From an uncultured Clostridia bacterium (GTDB lineage: Bacteria > Bacillota > Clostridia > Lachnospirales > Bianqueaceae): 23,251 nt of DNA. Positions 5,827 to 12,516 of this stretch are shown here, one piece after another. Every line of letters starts with the position of its first letter. Position 1 is the first letter of the stretch. A program made the translations under genes and the position numbers. The stretch is taken from contig CANOUM010000006.1 of assembly GCA_947570515.1 (NCBI GenBank), positions 1 to 23,251 of the forward strand, read 5' to 3'. A model generated the notes under the pieces. That model worked only from the letters and a program-made list of their open reading frames with translations, made no database searches and had not been told where the DNA came from.

Positions 5827-6765
5827 TCAGTTCACATCCGCTACCAGCGGCCCCGCCAACTCCTGCAGATAAAACAGCTTGCCCGGCAGTGTCGGCATAT
5901 AGCTTGAAGTAATCCACATATCCGGCCCGTAATGCAGCGTCGTCAAAAAGCTCATTCCCTGCCAGCCCATACCGCGGCCAAGCGCGCCGTCTGCCCCGCC
6001 GATGATATAATCCGCCTGCAGGAGCAGTCCGGGACCCACCGTATTCGCGCGGCATGGCACCAGCGTGGTACGGCTCTTAAAGCTCGTAATCGCATTCTGC
6101 TCAATGGTCAGCGGATGCAGCTTCGCCCCCAGACGGTGCGTCTGCTGCTTCCACTCCTCCTCACTGGCAAACTCTGCTGCAAAATGAGGCTCCCAAAAAG
6201 CAATATGGCACATACGGCCAATGCCAAAAAGCAGCACCAGCTTTGCACCCTCCGCCTTCAGCGCCGCAATCTTGTCCGCATAGGTCGGCAAATTTTCCTT
6301 GGTCGCAAAGTTCCGCTGACACTCCGGCACCGTGAGATCGCCCAGCTTATTGAAAAATGCGTCCTTCATACAGTATTCAAACGAAGCCGGATCGCTGCTG
6401 GGCAGGGTATTCCCCTCTCCGTCCGCCCACTCGTCCATATTAAACGTATATACATGATCACAGGCTACCTGCCATTCCTGCAGAAAATAAACTGCCCATT
6501 TATACATACCCATAGGGCCGACCGGGACGATCATCGCCAGCTTTTCCCCGCGTTCCTTCGCCTTTTTAATCTGCAGTGCAATCTCATGTCCCATTTTCAT
6601 ATCAAACTCACTAATATTGGCGCAGGCGATCGGCTCAAATCCTTCATGCCAAAAAGCCTCGCGCTGCACGCCCTTCTCACAGCAGGCGTCAATTTTTGCC
6701 ATATCCCAGCCTGCAGGGTAAAATCCTTCTAATAAAGATCCCTTAACGGTTGTCATAAAATCCAT
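5827..6765 (-). CDS. NagB-like amino-sugar-phosphate isomerase/deaminase with altered active site
   Basis: The 312-residue protein belongs to the NagB/6-phosphogluconolactonase superfamily. It keeps FNMDEW (108-113; Asp111 matches the catalytic Asp72 of E. coli NagB), HIAFWEP (187-193; His187 and Glu192 match His143 and Glu148) and a TVGPGLLL segment corresponding to TVGVGTLL. The NagB motif GVGNDGHIAFNEP reads GIGRMCHIAFWEP here. The triad Asp141 is therefore Met, the following Gly is Cys, and the substrate-proximal Asn is Trp. The protein is also longer than NagB (about 266 residues). It may handle a different sugar or do isomerisation rather than standard GlcN6P deamination. The ATG at 6765 has AAGGAGG upstream. 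It lies 13 nt after the DUF4838 gene. Confidence 0.85.
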   Translation of the reverse strand: MDFMTTVKGSLLEGFYPAGWDMAKIDACCEKGVQREAFWHEGFEPIACANISEFDMKMGHEIALQIKKAKERGEKLAMIVPVGPMGMYKWAVYFLQEWQVACDHVYTFNMDEWADGEGNTLPSSDPASFEYCMKDAFFNKLGDLTVPECQRNFATKENLPTYADKIAALKAEGAKLVLLFGIGRMCHIAFWEPHFAAEFASEEEWKQQTHRLGAKLHPLTIEQNAITSFKSRTTLVPCRANTVGPGLLLQADYIIGGADGALGRGMGWQGMSFLTTLHYGPDMWITSSYMPTLPGKLFYLQELAGPLVADVN

Positions 6766-6778
6766 TCTGCTTTCCTCC

Positions 6779-8719
6779 TTACAGCTCCATTTTAAATCTT
6801 CTTCTAAAGATCGTTCTCAGATTATCGCCATCCATGATTCCCTGAATCTTCATCTCATTTCGGTTGACCAGATCCAGCAGTTCATGTACTGCCTGCTCAC
6901 AGGCCTCGCTTTCGCGGCGTTCTCTGTGCTCAAAGCAGGTGATAAACAGGCTCGCATAGGCTGCATGAAATTGAAGTACCTCCCATTCCTTCCGGCATGC
7001 GCCGGCCTGATGAGCAAGATTATCGGCGATGACCGCCTGAAAATCGGCGATGACCTTGCGGACGGCAGCATAATCCTTGCAGAAGGGGCCGTATTCGTTT
7101 TCGAGATCGCCAAACGCAGGACCATTATAGATGAGCATAAGATCAGAAATCTCCTTAAGGTATGTCTGCACCCTGACGCCGTCCTGACCGAATGTATTTT
7201 CATAATATGCTTTCGAAACCGCATCGTAGTCACAGGTCTCATCCCACAGGGCGGCCGCCATCATATTGAAGGGCAGCGCCGTGGGGAAGAAGGCACGCTG
7301 GATCTGGCAGCTGACCATTCCGTTGATGCCGATTTTATGCAGATCCTTCATATCCTGACAGAGGTTCTGCGCACATTTTTCGTAGCCGGGATCGCTGATA
7401 TGCGCCCACATGAGGTGATAGTCGTAGTCGAAGCTGTCGCCGTCAAAAATAGCCTGCCAGCGGCGCAGATGTTCCAGATTCTGATCGAGCGATTTGGGCA
7501 CGGTCAGCTGATTGCGCTGATACGGCGGCAGCGCTTCATCATATGCAAGGAAGTCGCTGTAGTTTTGTCCATAGCGGCGGGAGATAGGCGCAAACATAAG
7601 AATAAAGCGATCCGGATTCTGCAGCCGCTCCTCTTCCGGCTCCCACAGAAGATCCACATATATCAAAAAAACAACCTTGGTATCCAGCCCTGCTGCCGTA
7701 AGCTTTTCGTCCAGTTCATTCAGCATGCGCACATACCAGTCAGAGGGACGCTTCTTCCGGCACGCCTCGCATTCACAATGATTATTGCGGCCGTCGGCCA
7801 GCCAGAAATGGAGCGCATTGACATGCGGATTTTTCTTACAATATGCCGTGATCGCATCCGTCATGCGGTCCCGTACCGTTTGGCTGGAGTAGCAGAGGTT
7901 GGTATTGAGCGGCACGCCCTTCCACAGATCCCTCTTCCCATCGATCTGTGCCAGACAGGCTCGTGTCTCCTCAGAAATCGCCTCTGCGCTGCCGGCGCTC
8001 CAGCTGCTGCCGTCAAGACCAAAGGGCTCGCAGGTCCAGCCGTGACCCGTCTTATGATAACCGATGCCGCGGCGGGCAATTTCGTTTTCCAGACTCACTG
8101 TCATTGCGGCTACATCCTGCCTCGTCAAGGGCTCCTTTTCTAAATACGGATTACTGTCATGCCCATACCAGCGCTCAAAGAACTCACCGGGCACTAAGAA
8201 CTGGATAAAATATTCATTCATCCCTGCTTTAGGCAGATAATCGATCATATCGGCAATATTCTCATAGGTATCTGCTCCTTCAATGCATACGCCGCGGTGA
8301 CGGTAGCTGGCCGCCTCACTGACCGATACCTCAGGATTCTCTACCGGCCGAGCCGGAATGCGCTCCCCTCCCTTGCCGGGACGCAGCCATACGCAGCCCA
8401 GTTCCTTCAGAAAGCGATACACAGCGATCAGGACGCTGCGGTCATTGGTACCGGTGATATACCCTGCGCCTTCCTTCACTTCGATGCCAATAGCATCGTC
8501 AAGGGCAGGCTCGGGAACCTTTGGCAGCCTTGCTGCCAGCTTCTCGTCGCGCCCAACCCAGATGACCTGATGAAAAGCTTCGTCCATCTGAGCTAGCTGC
8601 AGGATGTCGATCACAATGCCGCTGTCCATCTGTTTCAAATATTTTTTGAGCTCCGAAACAGCAAAACTGGTTACTTTGCCATCTCCCAGCTGCGCAATTC
8701 TAATTCTGCGATAATTCAT
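6779..8719 (-). CDS. DUF4838 glycosidase-like protein, cytoplasmic
   Basis: The 646-residue protein has an N-terminal domain (about 1-130) like that preceding the barrel in GH67 alpha-glucuronidases and other large glycosidases, ending ITGTNDRSVLIAVYRFLKELG. A DUF4838-type TIM-barrel region follows, with the family landmark LHFWLADGRNNHCECEAC (303-320). Asp309 there is a reasonable catalytic candidate, and Cys315/317/320 are a possible metal or structural cluster. There is no signal peptide, so the substrate must be imported, and no transporter is encoded nearby. The family lacks a firmly assigned reaction to my knowledge. Placement between a PIG-L deacetylase and a NagB-like isomerase suggests cleavage of an amino-sugar glycoside. 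The ATG at 8719 follows GGGAGGG with good spacing. Confidence 0.85.
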   Translation of the reverse strand: MNYRRIRIAQLGDGKVTSFAVSELKKYLKQMDSGIVIDILQLAQMDEAFHQVIWVGRDEKLAARLPKVPEPALDDAIGIEVKEGAGYITGTNDRSVLIAVYRFLKELGCVWLRPGKGGERIPARPVENPEVSVSEAASYRHRGVCIEGADTYENIADMIDYLPKAGMNEYFIQFLVPGEFFERWYGHDSNPYLEKEPLTRQDVAAMTVSLENEIARRGIGYHKTGHGWTCEPFGLDGSSWSAGSAEAISEETRACLAQIDGKRDLWKGVPLNTNLCYSSQTVRDRMTDAITAYCKKNPHVNALHFWLADGRNNHCECEACRKKRPSDWYVRMLNELDEKLTAAGLDTKVVFLIYVDLLWEPEEERLQNPDRFILMFAPISRRYGQNYSDFLAYDEALPPYQRNQLTVPKSLDQNLEHLRRWQAIFDGDSFDYDYHLMWAHISDPGYEKCAQNLCQDMKDLHKIGINGMVSCQIQRAFFPTALPFNMMAAALWDETCDYDAVSKAYYENTFGQDGVRVQTYLKEISDLMLIYNGPAFGDLENEYGPFCKDYAAVRKVIADFQAVIADNLAHQAGACRKEWEVLQFHAAYASLFITCFEHRERRESEACEQAVHELLDLVNRNEMKIQGIMDGDNLRTIFRRRFKMEL

Positions 8720-8734
8720 ACTTTGCCCTCCCGC

Positions 8735-9430
8735 TTATGGCAGCATTCTTTTCGTCGTAATTTTGGGCCATGCATAGCACTGTGTAAACGCCTCGGCGTA
8801 TTGCGCGCCGCACTGCAGACCCCGGAAGCGCGCGCATGTTTTCACAAATTCAGCAAAATCGATATGGTCATGGTCGCGCATCCATTTCATCTGACTTTCA
8901 TGGCATTCCAGCATCTCCAGCTTGAGGTCGATCGTATCTGAAATGTCCACATATTCGGTCGGCAAAAAGCCCACTCCGGCCAGCGTATCCATATAATAAA
9001 TAGGTGTCAGCGGCGCAGCCTCCGCATTTAGATAATGCGGCACACTTGCGGCAAAGGAGGCGTCAAACACCAGCTTGCTCACCGCCGTATGATCGGGCAT
9101 ATAATCCTCGGGGCTATGCGTAATGATGACATCCGGCCTGGCATAGCGGATCACCTCGACGACCTTATTGCGCTGCTCTTCATTAGGATATACCATCAGA
9201 TCGCCCACGTCACAGGTGATCACCTCAATGCCTGCCAGTGCGCCGGCTCTGCGTGCCTCCTCCCGCCGCATCACTCTCAGCTCCTCTGGTTCAATGACCA
9301 CATGCCCCAAATTGCCGTTGGCCACATGGCATACAATCACGTGATGCCCCTGCTGCCGGTACTTCGCCATTGTCCCCGCGCAGGACACCTCAATATCATC
9401 CGGATGACATCCGATTGCAAGTATGTTCAC
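8735..9430 (-). CDS. PIG-L/LmbE-family N-deacetylase
   Basis: The 231-residue protein shows the zinc-binding motifs of the PIG-L family (PF02585). These are HPDDIE at residues 9-14 (His9, Asp12) and HSPEDYMPDH at 105-114 (His114), with CHVANGNLGH at 34-43. Members remove acetyl groups from N-acetylglucosamine-containing glycosides such as GlcNAc-PI, mycothiol and bacillithiol precursors, and chito-oligomers. Here it is the first gene of a sugar operon, so deacetylation of an acetamido-sugar glycoside before hydrolysis is the natural reading, but this is inferred. It starts with GTG at 9430, preceded by AAGGAGG 7 nt away. The DUF4838 gene follows after 15 nt. Confidence 0.9.
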   Translation of the reverse strand: MNILAIGCHPDDIEVSCAGTMAKYRQQGHHVIVCHVANGNLGHVVIEPEELRVMRREEARRAGALAGIEVITCDVGDLMVYPNEEQRNKVVEVIRYARPDVIITHSPEDYMPDHTAVSKLVFDASFAASVPHYLNAEAAPLTPIYYMDTLAGVGFLPTEYVDISDTIDLKLEMLECHESQMKWMRDHDHIDFAEFVKTCARFRGLQCGAQYAEAFTQCYAWPKITTKRMLP

Positions 9431-9442
9431 TCTGCTCCCTCC

Positions 9443-9456
9443 TTAACATATCGTAT
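9443..9456. repeat. copy 1 of a direct repeat, candidate AraC-type regulator site
   Basis: TTAACATATCGTAT here matches TTAACACATCGTAT at 9532-9545 in 13 of 14 positions. This copy touches the last base of the operon's -10 box (minus-strand TATAAA, 9456-9461) and runs into its Shine-Dalgarno sequence. A regulator bound here would meet the polymerase directly. The -35 region of this minus-strand promoter is poor, consistent with need for an activator. Confidence 0.45.
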
Positions 9457-9468
9457 TTATACGGCTTC

Positions 9469-9497
9469 TTGTTTCTGCCCTCATTCTATGCTATACT
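9469..9497 (+). promoter_or_regulatory. promoter of the AraC-family regulator gene
   Basis: TTGTTT (9469-9474) and TATACT (9492-9497) are separated by 17 bp on the plus strand, the same hexamers and spacing as the promoter before the GNAT gene. Transcription would start near 9504, giving a leader of about 58 nt that contains copy 2 of the direct repeat. Confidence 0.7.
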
Positions 9498-9531
9498 GCG
9501 TGTAATGTCTTTATCTTATGTTATTTATTTT

Positions 9532-9545
9532 TTAACACATCGTAT
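9532..9545. repeat. copy 2 of the direct repeat, in the regulator gene leader
   Basis: TTAACACATCGTAT lies 89 bp downstream of copy 1 in the same orientation, within the transcribed leader of the AraC-type gene and 6 nt before its Shine-Dalgarno sequence. Two matching sites around a divergent promoter pair suggest control of both genes by one regulator, possibly by DNA looping. Confidence 0.45.
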
Positions 9546-9561
9546 CCAAGCAGGAGGCGCC

Positions 9562-10440
9562 ATGGCTTTTGAACTCGTCCGTATTGAGCCTGAGATTGAT
9601 ATCGCCGGCTTTCATTCGCTCTATTATTTTGAGTTTGACAAAAATTTTTATCATCCGCCTGAAAAGCACGACTTCTGGGAGATGGTCTATGTGGATGAGG
9701 GACGCATCCACGCCATCGTGGACGGCATCGGCTGCACGCTCTCCAAAGGGCAGGTCATCTTTCACAAGCCCATGGAAATGCATTCCCACATTGCCAACCA
9801 CCAGGACGCCAGCAACCTCGTGGTCATTTCCTTCTCCTCGCCCAGTCCGCGCATGGCCTTTTTCAATAAAAAAATCTTTTCCCTCGAAAAGCCCTCGCGC
9901 AAGATCCTTTCCCTCTTTTTAGAAGAAGCCCAAAACGCCCTCGGAAGCCTGCCCGGCGACTACGAAAACAAATCTCCCGTAGACTTCTCGCGCGCACGTC
10001 CCGGCTCCGTCCAGCTCATGCAGTGTTACCTTGTAGAATTTCTCTTTTCGCTCATCCGCAGCGACGAAACCTCCGTCAGCACGATGCAGCCCACCAAGGC
10101 CGCGCGCCGCATGGCGGCAGGCACCCTCGTATCGTCCATCGAAAGCTATATCGAATCACAGCTTGCCTCCTCCCTTTCGCTCGAAGTGCTGTGTCAGCAT
10201 TTCTCGCTAAGCCGGGCTTACCTATGCCGCATTTTTAAAGAAGAAACAGGAAAAAGCCCAATCGATTATTGGATTGGGCTCAAAATGAAAGAAGCCAAGA
10301 AGCTCCTGCGCGAAGAGGGCTACAATGTCACGCAGATCTCAGAGCTTCTTGGCTATACCAGTATTCATCATTTTTCCCGCATGTTCAAGCGCACATACGG
10401 CATCTCGCCTACGGCGTATCAGTCCTCCATCGGCGGCTGA
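9562..10440 (+). CDS. AraC-family regulator of the amino-sugar operon
   Basis: The 292-residue protein has an N-terminal cupin-type sensing domain (FYHPPEKHDFWEMVYVDEG, then GQVIFHKPMEMHSH) and a C-terminal double helix-turn-helix. The latter starts at SYIESQLASSLSLEVLCQHFSLSRAYLCRIFKE (written here as two overlapping landmarks: LSLEVLCQHFSLSRAYL and RIFKEETGKSPIDYW) and ends with the AraC signature ISELLGYTSIHHFSRMFKR. It stands divergent to the five-gene sugar operon, which it probably activates when the sugar or an intermediate is present. The ATG at 9562 has a perfect AGGAGG 4 nt upstream; the longer open frame lacks support. The last 22 nt overlap the convergent gene at 10419. Confidence 0.92.
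   Translation: MAFELVRIEPEIDIAGFHSLYYFEFDKNFYHPPEKHDFWEMVYVDEGRIHAIVDGIGCTLSKGQVIFHKPMEMHSHIANHQDASNLVVISFSSPSPRMAFFNKKIFSLEKPSRKILSLFLEEAQNALGSLPGDYENKSPVDFSRARPGSVQLMQCYLVEFLFSLIRSDETSVSTMQPTKAARRMAAGTLVSSIESYIESQLASSLSLEVLCQHFSLSRAYLCRIFKEETGKSPIDYWIGLKMKEAKKLLREEGYNVTQISELLGYTSIHHFSRMFKRTYGISPTAYQSSIGG
10255..10280 (-). terminator. terminator-like hairpin inside the AraC gene
   Basis: AGCCCAATC (10255-10263) and its exact complement (10272-10280) flank an 8-nt loop. On the minus strand the hairpin is followed by TTTTCC, giving a factor-independent terminator shape. It lies about 140 nt past the stop of the convergent membrane-protein gene, entirely inside the AraC coding sequence. On the plus strand there is no T-tract, so it should not stop AraC transcription. 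Confidence 0.5.
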
Positions 10441-11441
10441 CTTTCTGCCTCCGGCTCCTGAACCGGCGGTTCCTGCACAGTGCTTTGCTGCACGGGCGCG
10501 CCGCTTTTTACAAACAAGCTGTTTAAAATCAAACCGGCATTTTTCGTTTCAGTATGATTATTTCGCCGGATCTGTCCATAGCTGATAAAGATTCCCAGCG
10601 CCGTGAAAATGGCCGGTTGAATCAGATCCATGATCATATCCTCTGTTGACACATAAATGCTAAAGTACCGAAAACTCTCGCTGATATAGGGCCATACTCC
10701 GTATGCATCATGCAGCGCCAGATACCACATCACCTGCTGCACAAAGAAAAGCTCGGCAATCGCCACCAAAATCACAACCGGCAGTACAACACGTCCCATT
10801 TTGCCTTTGAGCAGACGATATCCAAAATACGCGCCCAGCGGAATCAGCGCATACAGCCATGCAGAAATCAGCTCGGCAAAATACATCAGCAGAATGGTAG
10901 GAATTGTGGCGATCGTTCCGCCCAGAATCGCACCGATGATCCCGCTCCAGTAATGACCGGCATTCTGATTTGCCTCTGCCTCGGCCAACGCTCCGTATGA
11001 CTGGCTCTCACAGCAGTTTTTATGTACCGGTACATATCCGTCGCCAATATACGCCAGACTGTCACATCCCGCATTCTTGCAGAGCGCACACTGCTGCGGA
11101 ATGGCTACACCGGCTTCAAAAAACTCCTGCGCGACCACATCCATAGCAGCAAAAATACGATTCCACAATCCTTCATCACGCCCTGCACAGGTCAGTCCGA
11201 CCAACAATGGATCATTATTAAAATAAAACAGCTTAGCGCTCCCCTGCAGTGCCTTTTTCGTACTCTTATACACTTTTTTAGGCAGTCTGGACGCCAGCTT
11301 AAAGCTGACCGTCATACTCTGCACCGGATTACCCTTAGCCATAATCGTAAACGGATAGCCTTTCACTTCTCCAAACGCCATCTGATCTGCTACCAGCATT
11401 CCTTTAGCAGTAGCATATCCTGTAAACTCCTGTAATGTCAT
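10419..11441 (-). CDS. membrane protein of unknown function with cysteine-rich motif
   Basis: I do not recognise this 340-residue protein. Residues 1-110 are predicted soluble. A compact Cys/His cluster follows (Cys118, Cys121, Cys126, His140, Cys143, Cys144) that could bind zinc. Four hydrophobic segments lie at about 166-188, 192-209, 217-240 and 272-289, and the C-terminal 40 residues are rich in Pro, Glu and Gln (low complexity). There is no signal peptide, so the N-terminal part and the metal motif are probably cytoplasmic. The ATG at 11441 has a purine-rich AAGGAAGGG upstream. It converges on and overlaps the AraC gene by 22 nt and is read as a single-gene unit from its own strong promoter. 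Confidence 0.8.
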   Translation of the reverse strand: MTLQEFTGYATAKGMLVADQMAFGEVKGYPFTIMAKGNPVQSMTVSFKLASRLPKKVYKSTKKALQGSAKLFYFNNDPLLVGLTCAGRDEGLWNRIFAAMDVVAQEFFEAGVAIPQQCALCKNAGCDSLAYIGDGYVPVHKNCCESQSYGALAEAEANQNAGHYWSGIIGAILGGTIATIPTILLMYFAELISAWLYALIPLGAYFGYRLLKGKMGRVVLPVVILVAIAELFFVQQVMWYLALHDAYGVWPYISESFRYFSIYVSTEDMIMDLIQPAIFTALGIFISYGQIRRNNHTETKNAGLILNSLFVKSGAPVQQSTVQEPPVQEPEAESQPPMED

Positions 11442-11504
11442 ATTTTCCCTTCCTTTCCCTCATGCCTGCTGCCCGCATGCTAAGGTTCTTTTTATTCTGT
11501 TCTT

Positions 11505-11533
11505 ATTTTATTTGTCCCCTCTTTTCTTGTCAA
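11505..11533 (-). promoter_or_regulatory. promoter of the membrane-protein gene
   Basis: On the minus strand, consensus TTGACA (11528-11533) and TAAAAT (11505-11510) are separated by 17 bp. The -35 box sits in a 15-nt palindrome, TTTCTTG-T-CAAGAAA (11523-11537), shared with the divergent radical SAM promoter region. Confidence 0.75.
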
Positions 11534-11544
11534 GAAATTTTTCG

Positions 11545-11550
11545 TATAAT
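11545..11550 (+). promoter_or_regulatory. -10 box immediately before the radical SAM start codon
   Basis: A perfect TATAAT ends 6 nt before the ATG at 11557, so transcription would begin at or next to the start codon. No Shine-Dalgarno sequence is visible. The -35 region is weak (TTTTCT at 17-bp spacing). This predicts a leaderless mRNA, unless an upstream promoter is used. Confidence 0.45.
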
Positions 11551-11556
11551 AAAATC

Positions 11557-12516
11557 ATGAATCACTACTATTCTTTTAATGACTATGTTCAGCAGGCTTT
11601 CGGCCAAAAGCTGTACAAACTCTCACTAAACGGCGGCATGAGCTGCCCCAACCGCGACGGCACGCTTGGCAGCAGAGGCTGCATTTTCTGCAGCGCCGGC
11701 GGCTCCGGCGACTTTACGCCCAGTCCGCAGCTGTCCGTGGACGAGCAGATCAGAGCAGCCGCTTCCCTCGTTTCGCGCAAGGCGCGCAGCGGCCCGTACA
11801 TCGCCTACTTTCAGGCCTACACCAACACCTATGCACCGCTGTCCTATCTGGAGACGCTCTTTACGCAGGCCATTTTATGCCCCGATATCGCTGCTCTTTC
11901 CATCGGCACACGCCCCGACTGCCTGTCGGAGCCTGTGCTTGATCTGCTGCAGCGCCTTTCGTGCATCAAGCCGGTTTGGGTTGAGCTTGGCCTGCAGACC
12001 ATCCATCCCCGCACCGCCGCCTACATCCGGCGCGGCTATGACCTGCCTGTGTTTGACCAGGCCGTGCAGGCGCTGCAGAAGCGCGGCCTCTCTGTAATTG
12101 TCCACCTCATTTTAGGACTTCCCGGTGAATCCTTTGACGATATGGTGCAAAGCGCGGCCTATGTGGGCGCTGCGCTGGCGCGCCAAAACCTGCCGGCTCC
12201 TGCCCTGCCGATTCCGCCTGCCAGCGGCGTCAAGCTGCAGCTCCTGCACGTTCTACAAGGGACGGATCTTGCTTTAGATTACAAAAAAGGGCTCTTTCAA
12301 GCCCTTTCTATGGAAGATTATTTTGCTGTCTTGTTTCAGTGTTTGGAGGTGCTTCCGCCCTCCCTCGTCATTCACCGGCTGACCGGAGACGGTCCCAAAT
12401 CACTGCTTCTTGCGCCGCAGTGGAGTGCCAATAAAAAGCTGGTTTTAAACGCTATGCGACGGGCAATGGACGAAGCAGATGTCAAGCAGGGGCGCTTATT
12501 TCAATGGCCGCAATGA
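11557..12516 (+). CDS. TIGR01212/YhcC-type radical SAM protein
   Basis: The 319-residue protein begins as family members do (HYYSFNDYVQQAFGQKLYKLSL). It carries SCPNRDGTLGSRGCIFC, whose three cysteines bind the radical SAM [4Fe-4S] cluster in an Elp3-like spacing. SGDF, YFQAYTNTYAP, GTRPDCL, WVELGLQTIHPRTA and HLILGLPGES follow in the order typical of the family. Its reaction is unknown; the Elp3-like arrangement suggests RNA or protein modification. A short Pro-rich stretch (LPAPALPIPPASG) precedes GVKLQLLHVLQGTDL. I chose the ATG at 11557 because the protein then starts at the family N-terminus; upstream codons from a TTG at 11512 overlap the promoters. The 3' end overlaps the convergent gene by 16 nt. 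Confidence 0.9.
   Translation: MNHYYSFNDYVQQAFGQKLYKLSLNGGMSCPNRDGTLGSRGCIFCSAGGSGDFTPSPQLSVDEQIRAAASLVSRKARSGPYIAYFQAYTNTYAPLSYLETLFTQAILCPDIAALSIGTRPDCLSEPVLDLLQRLSCIKPVWVELGLQTIHPRTAAYIRRGYDLPVFDQAVQALQKRGLSVIVHLILGLPGESFDDMVQSAAYVGAALARQNLPAPALPIPPASGVKLQLLHVLQGTDLALDYKKGLFQALSMEDYFAVLFQCLEVLPPSLVIHRLTGDGPKSLLLAPQWSANKKLVLNAMRRAMDEADVKQGRLFQWPQ

Noticed and set aside
6884..8143. A 419-codon open frame on the plus strand, antisense to the DUF4838 gene
   Set aside because: It lies wholly inside a gene with clear family motifs, has no ribosome binding site and its translation shows no recognisable domain; it is a shadow frame.
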